Of a stretch of DNA of 37,844 nt, positions 24,578-34,100 are shown in pieces. This DNA comes from Blastopirellula sp. Lineage in GTDB: Bacteria > Planctomycetota > Planctomycetia > Pirellulales > Pirellulaceae. How positions within the stretch are numbered: the first letter of the stretch is position 1; every line of letters starts with the position of its first letter. A model generated the notes under the pieces. That model was given only the letters and a program-made list of their open reading frames with translations. It made no database searches and was not told where the DNA came from. Location: assembly GCA_002733575.1 (NCBI GenBank), contig NVWB01000171.1, positions 1 to 37,844 of the forward strand, written 5' to 3'. The position numbers were made by a program, and so were the translations under genes.

Positions 24578-26095
24578 ATGGCAAAAGTGACTTCCGAAAA
24601 ATTCTTGGACTTGGTGGTGCGTAGCAAGCTGCTATCTGAAGACCAAGTTCAACAGGCCGAGCAAGCACTTCGCCAGCAATACGATGGGCAGTTGCCTATG
24701 AATCTGCAACTGGTTGTCGATTACTTCGTTCAGCAGCAGTTAATTACTAGCTGGCATTGCGAAAAACTTACCGCTGGCAAATATCGCGGGTTCTTTCTCG
24801 CCAAGTATAAACTGCTTAAATTATTAGGCACAGGTGGCATGAGTAGTGTTTACTTGGCCGAGCACACAGTCATGCAACGCAAAGTGGCTATCAAAGTTTT
24901 GCCACCCAAGCGTGTTAAAGATGCCACCTATCTGGCACGGTTCCAGATGGAAGCCCAGGCAACCGCACAGTTAGATCACCCTAACATTGTGCGTGCGTTC
25001 GATATCGATAAAGAAGAAAATACTCATTACATCGTAATGGAGTATGTACCGGGACGTAATCTTCAGGCCATCGTGCGAGATACGGGTCCGCTCTCGTTTG
25101 ATCAAGCCGCACAGTGTATCGCACAAGCGGCGGATGGGTTGCAACACATGCACGATGCTGGTGTGGTTCATCGTGATATTAAACCTGCCAATTTATTGTT
25201 CGACCCTGCCGGCATGATAAAAATCCTGGATATGGGCTTGGCCCGGTTCTCGCAAGACGACGAGGAATCGCTCACGATGGAACACGAAGAGCATATTCTA
25301 GGAACAGCCGACTATCTCTCGCCAGAACAGGCCATGAATAGTCACAGAGTCGATGCGAGAACCGATATCTATAGTTTAGGGTGTACGCTCTATTTTCTGT
25401 TAGTTGGGCATGTTCCTTTTCCAGAAGGATCGCTGGCGCAACGGATTGCCAAACATCAATCGGTGATGCCAGAGAAGATTCGCAAATCTCGCCCCAATTG
25501 CCCTGCTTCGTTGGCAAATATCTGTGAAAAGATGATGGAGAAGAAAAGGACTGAACGATTTCAGTCAGCCAAACAAGTGGCACACGAACTACGTAATTGG
25601 TTAGAGACCCGTGGACGTATGCCGATCAATCACCCCACGACGGTGAAGCAAGTCACGGTCTCGGTAGACATTGATAAGTCACTGCCGCGTGCCGAATCAA
25701 TTTCAATGGATGAAGGGCATTCAGAAGGCAAACTAACACTACCCAGGGCAGAACCTCTGAGTGACATTGAACTCGGCGCGGATCATGTGCAAGAGTACGA
25801 CATGGGCAGCCAAGGCAGCTTAATCACGGGAGACAGCTATCTTCAGTTAGATGGATCATCGAGTGCTTCAACTGCCAAACCTGCATTGCCGCAGGCTGTA
25901 CCGCTAACCGCAGAAGAAGAGAAAGCGTTAGATCTGGAAATCAAAAAACATCGCCAAGCGGCAACAGAGAAAGAGCAACCCGATCTTAAATCGGCAGTAA
26001 AACCAGAAAAGAAGCCGATCTTATTGTGGACTGTAATTGGCGTGGCTGTTTTGGTGGTAATCGTTTTCTTATTCTACTTAGGGCTTGCTGATTAA
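24578..26095 (+). CDS. Hanks-type Ser/Thr protein kinase with C-terminal membrane anchor
   Basis: 505 residues. An N-terminal helical region (1-75) rich in Gln, resembling a small DNA-binding or dimerisation-like extension common ahead of planctomycete kinases, precedes the kinase domain (about 77-345). In the kinase domain are the glycine loop LGTGGMSSVYLA, catalytic Lys106 in VAIKVLPP, HRDIKPANLL with Asp200, the metal motif DMG (218-220) instead of DFG, and DIYSLGCTLYFLL. A disordered acidic linker (about 350-475) contains repeated short motifs: LPRAE, LPRAEPLS and LPQAVPLTAEE. A single transmembrane helix sits at the very C-terminus (about 480-501), leaving only about four residues beyond it. 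Tail-anchored topology would keep the kinase in the cytoplasm with no sensor domain outside. Phosphorylation targets are unknown. Transcribed away from the glutaredoxin operon. Confidence 0.92.
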   Translation: MAKVTSEKFLDLVVRSKLLSEDQVQQAEQALRQQYDGQLPMNLQLVVDYFVQQQLITSWHCEKLTAGKYRGFFLAKYKLLKLLGTGGMSSVYLAEHTVMQRKVAIKVLPPKRVKDATYLARFQMEAQATAQLDHPNIVRAFDIDKEENTHYIVMEYVPGRNLQAIVRDTGPLSFDQAAQCIAQAADGLQHMHDAGVVHRDIKPANLLFDPAGMIKILDMGLARFSQDDEESLTMEHEEHILGTADYLSPEQAMNSHRVDARTDIYSLGCTLYFLLVGHVPFPEGSLAQRIAKHQSVMPEKIRKSRPNCPASLANICEKMMEKKRTERFQSAKQVAHELRNWLETRGRMPINHPTTVKQVTVSVDIDKSLPRAESISMDEGHSEGKLTLPRAEPLSDIELGADHVQEYDMGSQGSLITGDSYLQLDGSSSASTAKPALPQAVPLTAEEEKALDLEIKKHRQAATEKEQPDLKSAVKPEKKPILLWTVIGVAVLVVIVFLFYLGLAD

Positions 26096-26132
26096 GGGCT
26101 CTTGTTTGACTCGAATTATTGAGACTTGAAGA

Positions 26133-26504
26133 TCAAGCCTCTACGATTTCACTTTTTGTACTTTCGATAAAGCCCACCACATCTGCGGTTTCTTGCTCTG
26201 GTAGATCAAAACTGGCAAGCGTATCTTTGACATGCCCGATGAAGATCGTCCAATCTGACTCCGAGATATTCATCCCGACGTGCGTGATTTTCATGTTTCG
26301 CCCGGTGTAATACATGGGTCCACCGGCTGAGTGGCTCAAAAAATCGACCAAAAGCTGTTTTTCTCGCTGCAAACCATCGGCACCCCGATTTTCCCAAAAC
26401 CGGCCGAGTTGCGAATCGCTCATCAATCGCGAAATCAAATTATCTACCACGGCAGAGATTGCATCGTACCCACCTAGCCGTTGATAGAGTGATTGATCAT
26501 TCAT
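26133..26504 (-). CDS. Truncated haemoglobin (group I/N-like)
   Basis: 123 residues, a 2-on-2 globin. YQRLGGYDAISAVVDNLISR is the typical N-terminal helix pair, GGPMYYTGRNMKITHVGMNI contains the GGPxxYxGR turn and the proximal haem-ligating His75, and SDWTIFIGHVKDTLASF follows as the G helix. Such proteins bind O2 or NO and act in NO detoxification or redox sensing. The ATG has AGGAG 9-10 nt upstream on the minus strand. It converges with the kinase gene (37-nt gap) and is divergent from the propeller gene; no operon partner. Confidence 0.92.
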   Translation of the reverse strand: MNDQSLYQRLGGYDAISAVVDNLISRLMSDSQLGRFWENRGADGLQREKQLLVDFLSHSAGGPMYYTGRNMKITHVGMNISESDWTIFIGHVKDTLASFDLPEQETADVVGFIESTKSEIVEA

Positions 26505-26696
26505 TATTTATTCTCCTATATTATTAAGTCATTCTCACAAGTGTTTTTGAAGCTGTAAAAGATATACAGAAAGAACTGGTTTAAATCAAGTTGAGAAATT
26601 GCTTCGACAATGGTAGAACATAGAGTATTAACTCCTGCTCCATGACTCCTACCCTTCGTTTTTGATCAATTCGGTCTATTGAAAGAGAACTTCTCT

Positions 26697-27962
26697 ATGA
26701 AAACTTCGTCCCTTGCGTTGTTGTTTCTACTTGTAGCTCCGCTGATGCTTTTTGGAGAAAAAATTCCAGATCGTTTTTGGCCTGCTTGGCGAGGCGTGGA
26801 TTCCTCAGGCAGCATTTCAACGGGCGAATACCCGGTGGAATTTGACAACGAGAAAAACGTAGTCTGGAAATACAAACTACCAGGCATCGGCTGTTCGACT
26901 CCGATTGTGTATGGAGATTCAATCTATGTCACGTGCCCTATTGAAGATCAAGATGGTTTACTCTGCTTCAACTGGCAGGGGGAACTACAGTGGCAAAAAA
27001 CCGTTGGCAGCCAGCGTAAAGGCAAACATCGTAACGGCTCAGGCAGCAATCCTTCGCCAGTCACTGATGGCAAGTTTTTGGTCACCTATTTCAAAAGTGG
27101 CAACTTGGCCGGGTTTGATCTCTCTGGCAAACAACTCTGGTCCACCAATTTACAGGAACGATTTGGCAAAGATTCGCTCTATTGGGATCTTGGCACATCG
27201 CCGGTTTTAACCAAACAACACGTGATTGTCGCTGTGATGCACCATGGAAATTCTTTTTTGGCGGCGTTCGACAAGCAAACCGGCAAAATGGCCTGGGAAG
27301 TAGAACGCAACTATGTGACACCAACCGAAGGCGATCATAGCTATGCAACGCCCCACGTGATTCAACTTCAAGGCAAAGAAACCATTGTGGTTTGGGGAGC
27401 CGAACGCTTAACAGCTCACGATGCGGCCAATGGTGAAACCTTATGGACATGCGGCGGTTTTAACCCGGACCAAAATAAGAATTGGGTCGTGGTTGCTTCT
27501 TCTGTACTATCTGGCGAAATGGCCATTGTGCCTTATGGGCGAGGAAGTCATTTGTCAGGCATCAAGCTGGGCGGTTCTGGCGATATCACTGAAACGAATC
27601 GCATCTGGACTCGTGAAGACACCGGATCGTTTGTGCCAACCCCTGCGGTTTATGGTAATCGAATCCTTGTGCTCAAAGACAAGGGAGAAGTAGAGTGCCT
27701 GAATGCTCAAACTGGCGAAACCATTTTTGAGGGCGAGTTCCCTAAAAACCGAAACAAATACTATTCATCCCCAACGATTGCTGGAAATCATCTCTACGCC
27801 GCCAGAGAAGATGGCTCGTTGATGGTGGCCGATATCAGCGATGGTTTTAAGTTCCTCACTGAAAACATCATGAACGAACGACTGGTGGCTTCACCTGTCC
27901 CGATCAACGGGCAACTGTTAATCCGCGGTGAGGAAAATCTGTATTTGATTGGCAAACCATAA
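26697..27962 (+). CDS. Secreted PQQ-like beta-propeller repeat protein
   Basis: 421 residues from the ATG at 26697, preceded by AAAGAGAA; the frame is open back to a TTG at 26679, which would only add six residues before the signal peptide. Signal peptide MKTSSLALLFLLVAPLMLFG. Then FWPAWRGVDSSGSIS, the W-RG opening often seen in planctomycete propellers, and repeated blades: FNWQGELQWQKTVG, FDLSGKQLWSTNL, FDKQTGKMAWEVERN, HDAANGETLWTCGG and LNAQTGETIFEGE. It is similar in design to the propeller at 12197 but shorter. Catalytic residues of quinoprotein dehydrogenases are not apparent. The esterase-like gene starts 60 nt later, so the two are probably co-transcribed. Confidence 0.86.
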   Translation: MKTSSLALLFLLVAPLMLFGEKIPDRFWPAWRGVDSSGSISTGEYPVEFDNEKNVVWKYKLPGIGCSTPIVYGDSIYVTCPIEDQDGLLCFNWQGELQWQKTVGSQRKGKHRNGSGSNPSPVTDGKFLVTYFKSGNLAGFDLSGKQLWSTNLQERFGKDSLYWDLGTSPVLTKQHVIVAVMHHGNSFLAAFDKQTGKMAWEVERNYVTPTEGDHSYATPHVIQLQGKETIVVWGAERLTAHDAANGETLWTCGGFNPDQNKNWVVVASSVLSGEMAIVPYGRGSHLSGIKLGGSGDITETNRIWTREDTGSFVPTPAVYGNRILVLKDKGEVECLNAQTGETIFEGEFPKNRNKYYSSPTIAGNHLYAAREDGSLMVADISDGFKFLTENIMNERLVASPVPINGQLLIRGEENLYLIGKP

Positions 27963-28022
27963 GCTCACAAGCATAATACCTAATTATATCAACCATGAAA
28001 TACCTCTTGAAAGGCAACAACC

Positions 28023-29303
28023 GTGTTCCATCGATTTCTCGTCCTCTCACTCGTGTTAATGTATTGCAACATGACTGAAGCACAAAAGATTCCAACTATT
28101 TACGAAGAAGAAAATGTCCCCAAATACACGCTGCCTGATCCTTTAATTGCCGAGGACGGAACGCCGATTAAAACCGCCAAGCAATGGATCAATCAACGCA
28201 GACCTGAAATCTTGAAGATTTTTGAAGAGCAAGTCTACGGACGTGCCCCTGAATTCAAAGGCGAGATCCAATTCAAGGTTCTTGAAGAAGACAAGAATGC
28301 GTTAGGTGGCAAGGCGATTCGCAAACAGGTAAAAGTTCAACTAACGAACAAGGCCGATGGGCCGAGCATGGAGCTGCTAATCTATTCGCCTAAAAATGCA
28401 AAAGGCCCAGTGCCGACATTTTTGACTTTAAATTTTTATGGCAATCATACCATTCACACGGACCCAGCCATTCACCTTTCTGAATCGTGGGTGCGGAATA
28501 ACTCTGCTAAAGGAACTAAAGACAACCGTGCGACAGAAAAGTCTCGTGGCGCTAGTGCAGAAAGATGGCCAGTTGAACGCATTCTAGAACGCGGCTTTGC
28601 GATTGTGGCCATCTATTATGGAGACATCGACCCTGACTTTGATGACGACTTCCAAAATGGCGTTCATCCTCATTACCTAAGTGAAGGCCAGAAGAAACCG
28701 GGCCCTGATCAATGGGGAAGTATCTCGGCTTGGGCCTGGGGGTTGAGTCGTGCGATGGATTATCTTGAGAAGGACTCACTTGTTGACCCTAACAGAGTGG
28801 CAGTGATGGGCCATTCACGACTGGGCAAAACATCGATTTGGGCTGGGGCTCAAGACACTCGATTTAAAGTGACTATCTGTAACAATTCTGGTTGTGGTGG
28901 AGCCGCATTGAATCGACGACGATTTGGCGAATCGGTCCGTCGAATTAACACCTCTTTTCCTCACTGGTTTTGTGACAACTACGTCCAATACAACGACAAC
29001 GAAGGCGATCTCGCAGTTGACCAACACATGCTTGTCTCCTTGATTGCACCGCGTGCCATTCTGATATGCAGTGCCGAAGAAGATCGCTGGGCCGATCCCA
29101 AAGGTGAGTTCTTATCGGCCTTCCATGCCGATTCGGTCTACCGATTGTTGGGTGTCGAGGGTATTGCCGCTAAAGAAATGCCTGGGCTTGATCAGCCTGT
29201 GATGAGCCCTATTGGGTACAAAATACGACCCGGCAAGCACAATGTGCTCGCCAGTGACTGGGAAGTCTACATGGACTTTGCCAACAAGCATTTCACGAAA
29301 TAG
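28023..29303 (+). CDS. Secreted CE15-like (glucuronoyl esterase-type) alpha/beta hydrolase
   Basis: 426 residues. The start is GTG with AAAGG about 7-11 nt upstream. Signal peptide about 1-20 (FLVLSLVLMYCNMTEA). Blocks characteristic of CE15 4-O-methylglucuronoyl methylesterases: SAWAWGLSRAMDYLEK, the nucleophile elbow MGHSRLGKTSIWAGA (Ser265), NNSGCGGAALNRRRFGES, FPHWFCDNY, LIAPRAILICSAEEDRWADP, and the base His406 in GKHNVLASDWE. CE15 enzymes cleave ester links between lignin and glucuronoxylan, or related uronic-acid esters. Many marine bacterial members have other or unknown natural esters, so the substrate is left open. A strong terminator follows. Confidence 0.8.
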   Translation: MFHRFLVLSLVLMYCNMTEAQKIPTIYEEENVPKYTLPDPLIAEDGTPIKTAKQWINQRRPEILKIFEEQVYGRAPEFKGEIQFKVLEEDKNALGGKAIRKQVKVQLTNKADGPSMELLIYSPKNAKGPVPTFLTLNFYGNHTIHTDPAIHLSESWVRNNSAKGTKDNRATEKSRGASAERWPVERILERGFAIVAIYYGDIDPDFDDDFQNGVHPHYLSEGQKKPGPDQWGSISAWAWGLSRAMDYLEKDSLVDPNRVAVMGHSRLGKTSIWAGAQDTRFKVTICNNSGCGGAALNRRRFGESVRRINTSFPHWFCDNYVQYNDNEGDLAVDQHMLVSLIAPRAILICSAEEDRWADPKGEFLSAFHADSVYRLLGVEGIAAKEMPGLDQPVMSPIGYKIRPGKHNVLASDWEVYMDFANKHFTK

Positions 29304-29337
29304 GCAAGCTTAAACATGATAAGCAAACCATAAAATT

Positions 29338-29378
29338 AAACAGGGCCGCTTCCATTTGATGGAAGCGGCCCTGTTTTT
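29338..29378. terminator. Bidirectional rho-independent terminator
   Basis: CAGGGCCGCTTCCA (29341-29354) and its perfect complement TGGAAGCGGCCCTG (29360-29373) flank a 5-nt loop, with AAA before and TTTTT after. It ends the propeller/esterase transcript and, in reverse, the minus-strand gene at 29423-30970. Confidence 0.93.
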
Positions 29379-29422
29379 ATTGATTCACACCAAATTAGGC
29401 GTATCGTTGAAAATTCGTTGGA

Positions 29423-30970
29423 TTAAAATTCAATCTGATACTTAACGGTCATGTTCCGTTTGACTTGAGCGGTTGCTTCTTGGATGCTGCCGTACGATGT
29501 AATTGCAGTCTTTCCACTACTCAATCGAGACTCGGTTCGTGCCAGTCGTCTCTCTTTTGCTACGGCTGGGTTTTGCCAGAAGACGGTGCTTGGTCCATAG
29601 TTTGAGTAAGTCGGTCCAACGTACCCGCGTGATCTTCCGCCATAGCCATTGTTGCCTGCGTAGTAGCCTGCGTAACCATCTTGCTGCCTGCCACCTGTGC
29701 CGGTGCCTTGTGCTTGGGTTTGTCTAATTCGAGATTCTTGAGCATTGCCAGTGATGGTTCCGCTTGAACCACGCATTTGTGAAGCGACCCAGTATCCGAA
29801 ATCTAGCATTTCAGGGTCGACTCCTAAGACTGGCAGGCTTTCGATCTTTTGTGCATAGCGGCTCATCCACATCGAGACTTGCCCCATGGTCTGATGATTT
29901 TTCCATTTGACTCCTAAATCACCGATGTAACCTTGAACGGCTCTAAAGTAGGCCAGCGTCTTTTTTGCCATCTCTTTTTGTTCAAGCTGTTCACCGGTAA
30001 GTTCTCCATGCGTGGACGCATTTGGCGAGCCTACGACACTAAAGACTCTTCGCATTCCGCTGGTGGTTAGAATTCCGCTTAACGCAATTTGATTTTTAGT
30101 CACCACAAAATCCCAAGTTTCAAATTCATCAATCATCGCCCCGTTTTTGGCGAGAATTTCTAACACAAGTGGCTTGGCATACGCTTTTGTCAAGCTAATG
30201 TCTTCAGCAAAATCTATTTTCAATGCACCAAAGGGTTGCTGACCTAAGGTGATTCCTAAAGTTACTCCTTTGATCGATGCAAGTGCAGGTGCCAACTCCT
30301 TGGGATTGACTTTATATTTTTTGATCGTTTCTAAGTTGGGTAATTTTTCTTCGATGGTTGATATCGGAATCATATCGGTTAAATCTAACGACATGATAAT
30401 GGGCGTTCCCACGCCTTCTGAGAACCCTACTGCTTCAGTTAAGTATGACGAAAGCGATGTCGTGGTACTAGAGCGATGCCCCTGTAACCACCTGGATACC
30501 GCCTGACGATTTCCTGGTCGCCTTGCGCCGACAACTTGTGTGCCAAACTTAATCAAATAGGCATCACTTGCTAGTGAAACGGCAGGCATGCCTTGAATTG
30601 ATTCAACTGTGCTTCCTTTATTTGCCGCAATCGTTTGAATCGAAGGCACGCTGGGCATCTCGGCCATGGCGATTTCCCATGAGGGTTCCATAAATTGAAA
30701 ATCAATCTGAGAGCCCATTACAAATTTGGTGGCACTAGGTGGAACCATTGCAATCCCTGCGGCATGCGATAAATCATGCTCTTCCTTCCAGCCTTCTCGC
30801 TTAGCAACGGGGCTTGCGAGTATCTTAGAAACATCCATCAGAACGATGGTGTTGGCCGAATCAGGAATTCGACCTACCAACTGCTCAAAACCAGAAGAAT
30901 TTGTCTGGCCATAAAGCGATGGTAAAGAAATAATTGAAACAAGAATCGAAAAGATAACAGCACGCAACAT
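29423..30970 (-). CDS. Secreted protein of unknown function with Gly/Tyr-rich segment
   Basis: 515 residues, family not recognised. Signal peptide about 1-21 (MLRAVIFSILVSIISLPSLYG). The N-terminal 400 residues look like a folded alpha/beta region, with blocks such as RIPDSANTIVLMDVSKIL, GVTLGITLGQQPFGALKIDF, and GQVSMWMSRYAQKIESLPVLG. A low-complexity stretch (about 400-465) follows, rich in Gly, Tyr, Gln, Arg and Asn (QQDGYAGYYAGNNGYGGRSR). The C-terminal 50 residues are basic. The ATG has AGGGGG 9 nt upstream on the minus strand. It lies 184 nt downstream of the kinase-Hsp70 gene on the same strand, so co-transcription is possible. No enzymatic motif was seen. Confidence 0.8.
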   Translation of the reverse strand: MLRAVIFSILVSIISLPSLYGQTNSSGFEQLVGRIPDSANTIVLMDVSKILASPVAKREGWKEEHDLSHAAGIAMVPPSATKFVMGSQIDFQFMEPSWEIAMAEMPSVPSIQTIAANKGSTVESIQGMPAVSLASDAYLIKFGTQVVGARRPGNRQAVSRWLQGHRSSTTTSLSSYLTEAVGFSEGVGTPIIMSLDLTDMIPISTIEEKLPNLETIKKYKVNPKELAPALASIKGVTLGITLGQQPFGALKIDFAEDISLTKAYAKPLVLEILAKNGAMIDEFETWDFVVTKNQIALSGILTTSGMRRVFSVVGSPNASTHGELTGEQLEQKEMAKKTLAYFRAVQGYIGDLGVKWKNHQTMGQVSMWMSRYAQKIESLPVLGVDPEMLDFGYWVASQMRGSSGTITGNAQESRIRQTQAQGTGTGGRQQDGYAGYYAGNNGYGGRSRGYVGPTYSNYGPSTVFWQNPAVAKERRLARTESRLSSGKTAITSYGSIQEATAQVKRNMTVKYQIEF

Positions 30971-31154
30971 TGATCAGCCCCCTGAAAGAATTGTGAATCT
31001 GTCCTTATGGTAGGCGTAATGTCGTTGTTTTACTATGAATTTCTAGAAAAAACATCATAGAAATGTAGAAATCAATGCGTATTTGCATACATAGACTCAG
31101 AAAGACCGTTTGTAAGCCAAAAGTTGCGGGGCTCACCTGAAGTAGTGGGTGTTA

Positions 31155-34100
31155 CTAGTCGCTGCAAAGCAAGGCTGTCTCTAGCCAGTCTATCCAGCGG
31201 GTAATCCCTGATTGAGTCAGGCCAGAGGCTGGTTGAATTGGAATTGAAATTCCACTACCAGCTTCACTTAGGCTGTGATACACATGGACCGTGCCATCGC
31301 GAGAAATTTGCAACACAAACGGAATTGAAGTACCAGCAGGCAAGCCATTTTCGAGGGGAATTTCACACTCACCGAGTAGCTGACAGGTTTCCATGTCGTT
31401 GGAATTGCCTTGCACTAATCGCAGGTTGATAGACTCCTGATCTTGACGCGAGGTCTTGACTGATTTTTGAATCGTAGCAGGTAGTTCGGTGCCATTAAGA
31501 ATCAAGAGGGCGTTATAGGCTGTTTTCGTCTTTCGATTCTGAGCCTCAACCCCGATTCCAACGGTACTCACTTCTCGCACATCAACTTGATATTGCGAAC
31601 CGCCGCCTAAGTGAGCGGCATGATTGCCATAAAGCAGGGTGCCTTGTACTAGTGCATCTTCGGCTAATTTCTTCGGTTCCTTTGAAGAGATTTGACAAAG
31701 CAACTCATGAATCATTGGCATGCGTGTCGCTTCACCAACGGTCAATAACTCCGCAATTTCTTTCCACGAGCAATTGGCTTGTTGCATCGCATCTTCGACG
31801 ATGTCTTTCACACGATCAAGTAATGGTTTCGAGATTTTCTTGAATGCGGCTCGACTAATTTTATCTTGGAGCGTGGTGCCATTAAACTTGGCATTCAGGC
31901 TCGCTTCTTCTCTCATGGATAAGCGATGCTTGGTGCTCATGGCAAATTCTGGAAGATGACGCTTGCCAAGAGACCCTTCCCGAGGATCTACACCACATTG
32001 CTCGATGAATGATTCTGCGATGTATTGCATGATGCAATCATCCCAATCCACACCACCGAGCTGACTATCTCCTACAGAAGCCAAAACCTTCAAGCTTCCT
32101 AATGAAATCTCGCAAATCGAGACTCCAATGGTACTCGCCCCAAGATGCACAACGCACACCTTACTCGGTTTTCCAGCATCCGGTCTGAATAGTCCTTTGT
32201 GCCAGCCATGCCAAAAGGCTGCTGCCGTGGTATCGTTGACTAAATCAACGACGTTAAACCCTGCAATCACCCCTGTATTTCGGTAGGCTTCTCTCTGGGT
32301 GCTATTGGAACTCACCGGAACAGTCATGACGACTCGCTGGCCGCCAGGCTCTGGTTTTTGAAGCTTCACTGAAGACCGATTGATAAGCATGGCAAGCAGT
32401 GCTTCAGGCGGGTAGTTCGTTTCACCACAGAAAACAACGGAATCTTCCTTGCCTAGTCGTTGCTTTAAATCCGTGACAAGAACTCCAGTCGATTTCTTAA
32501 TATCTTTCGCTTCCGCTCCGGTTGCGATGTTTGCTCCATCGACATAAACCGAGTTGGACTCACGTGGTTTACCAAGCGAATTAAGGAAGGTTTTCGGTTT
32601 ACCGTTGGTATCTAATGTCGCAAGCCGAATATATTTACTACCAATGTCGAGTGCCATTGAAACCGAAGTGCTAACAGCAGCAGCGGGTTGGCTTATTGGG
32701 CTACCACTCTGCGGGATCATAGCAGGGATTCCAGGCTGATCTGTTGGCATCTGCTGTGCTGGAACACCACCTTGTTGTGCTGACGGCATCTCAGTAGGAA
32801 TCGCCCCAAACTGCCCTGTCGGCATTTGGGTAGCACCAGCTTGACTTGGTGGCATTTGGGCTGGCATTGAACCAAATTGGCCCGTAGGCATTTGTGTAGC
32901 TGCTGGCATTTGAGTAGGCATAGCAGCATCTGGATGACTTGGTGTTGCATTAACAGGGAGAGAACCAAATTGCCCTGTTGGCATCTGAGTTTGTGCTGGC
33001 CCAGGCTGAGCGACAGGCATCTGATTGGGTACTGCGCCAAACTGCCCTGTTGGCATTTGAGTTTGTGCTGGCCCAGACTGAGCGACAGGCATCTGATTGT
33101 GTACTGCGCCAAACTGCCCTGTTGGCATTTGAGTTTGTGCTGGCCCAGGCTGAGCGACAGGCATCTGGTTGGGTACTGCGCCAAACTGCCCTGTTGGCAT
33201 TTGAGTTTGTGCTGGCCCAGGCTGAGCAACAGGCATCTGGTTCGGTACTGCGCCAAACTGCCCTGTTGGCATTTGAGTTTGTGCTGGCCCAGGCTGAGCA
33301 ACAGGCATCTGATTGGGTACTGCGCCAAACTGCCCTGTTGGCATTTGAGTTTGTGCTGGCCCAGGCTGAGCGACAGGCATCTGATTCGGCATTACCCCAA
33401 AATGCCCTGTTGGCATTTGAGTTTGTGCTGGTCCAGGCTGAGCGACAGGCATCTGATTCGGAACTGCGCCAAACTGCCCTGTTGGCATCTGAGTTCCATG
33501 CTGAGCAGCAGGCATCTGGTTTGGCGCTTGATTCGGCAATGATCCAAACTGCCCTGTTGGCATTTGGCTAGCAGGAGGGGCACTTGGTACGTTTACTATG
33601 CTGGGCGCAACTGGTGTTTGCGGAGGGGCCTCTAGAATGCAACTTCGCAAGTCAGTCATTGCTTGATGCATCGACTGATAGCGATGCGCGGGCTCTTTTG
33701 CCAGCATTTTTTGGAAGACTGCGTCTAAATGAGGGCTGACCATGTTGTTGACTGCGGCCAAACTTGGAACGGGCTCATTCAGATGGGCCATCACAATTTG
33801 AGCCAAATTCCCCTTGTAGACTGGCTCGCCTGTGATCAGATAATAAAGTGTACATCCTAAACTGTAGATATCTGCCCGATAATCAACTCCCTTTGCATTC
33901 ATCGACTGCTCTGGAGCCATGAACCCTACGGTACCCATTGCCGCCCCAAATTGCGTCAGAGCATCAGTTGACATAGTATTTTGAATGGCGTTGCCCTCCA
34001 TCTGCCGAGCAAGACCCATATCTAGAATTTTAACCACACCAAAGTGATCAAGCATCAAATTGCTCGGCTTAATGTCTCGATGTACTAAGCCTTCTGTGTG

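Noticed and set aside
32877..33571. Long plus-strand frames (about 200 codons) with repeats across the 33 kb region
   Set aside because: They are created by the 72-bp tandem repeat of the minus-strand kinase-Hsp70 gene, whose unit is a multiple of 3; they have no family signal and the minus frame is clearly the coding one.
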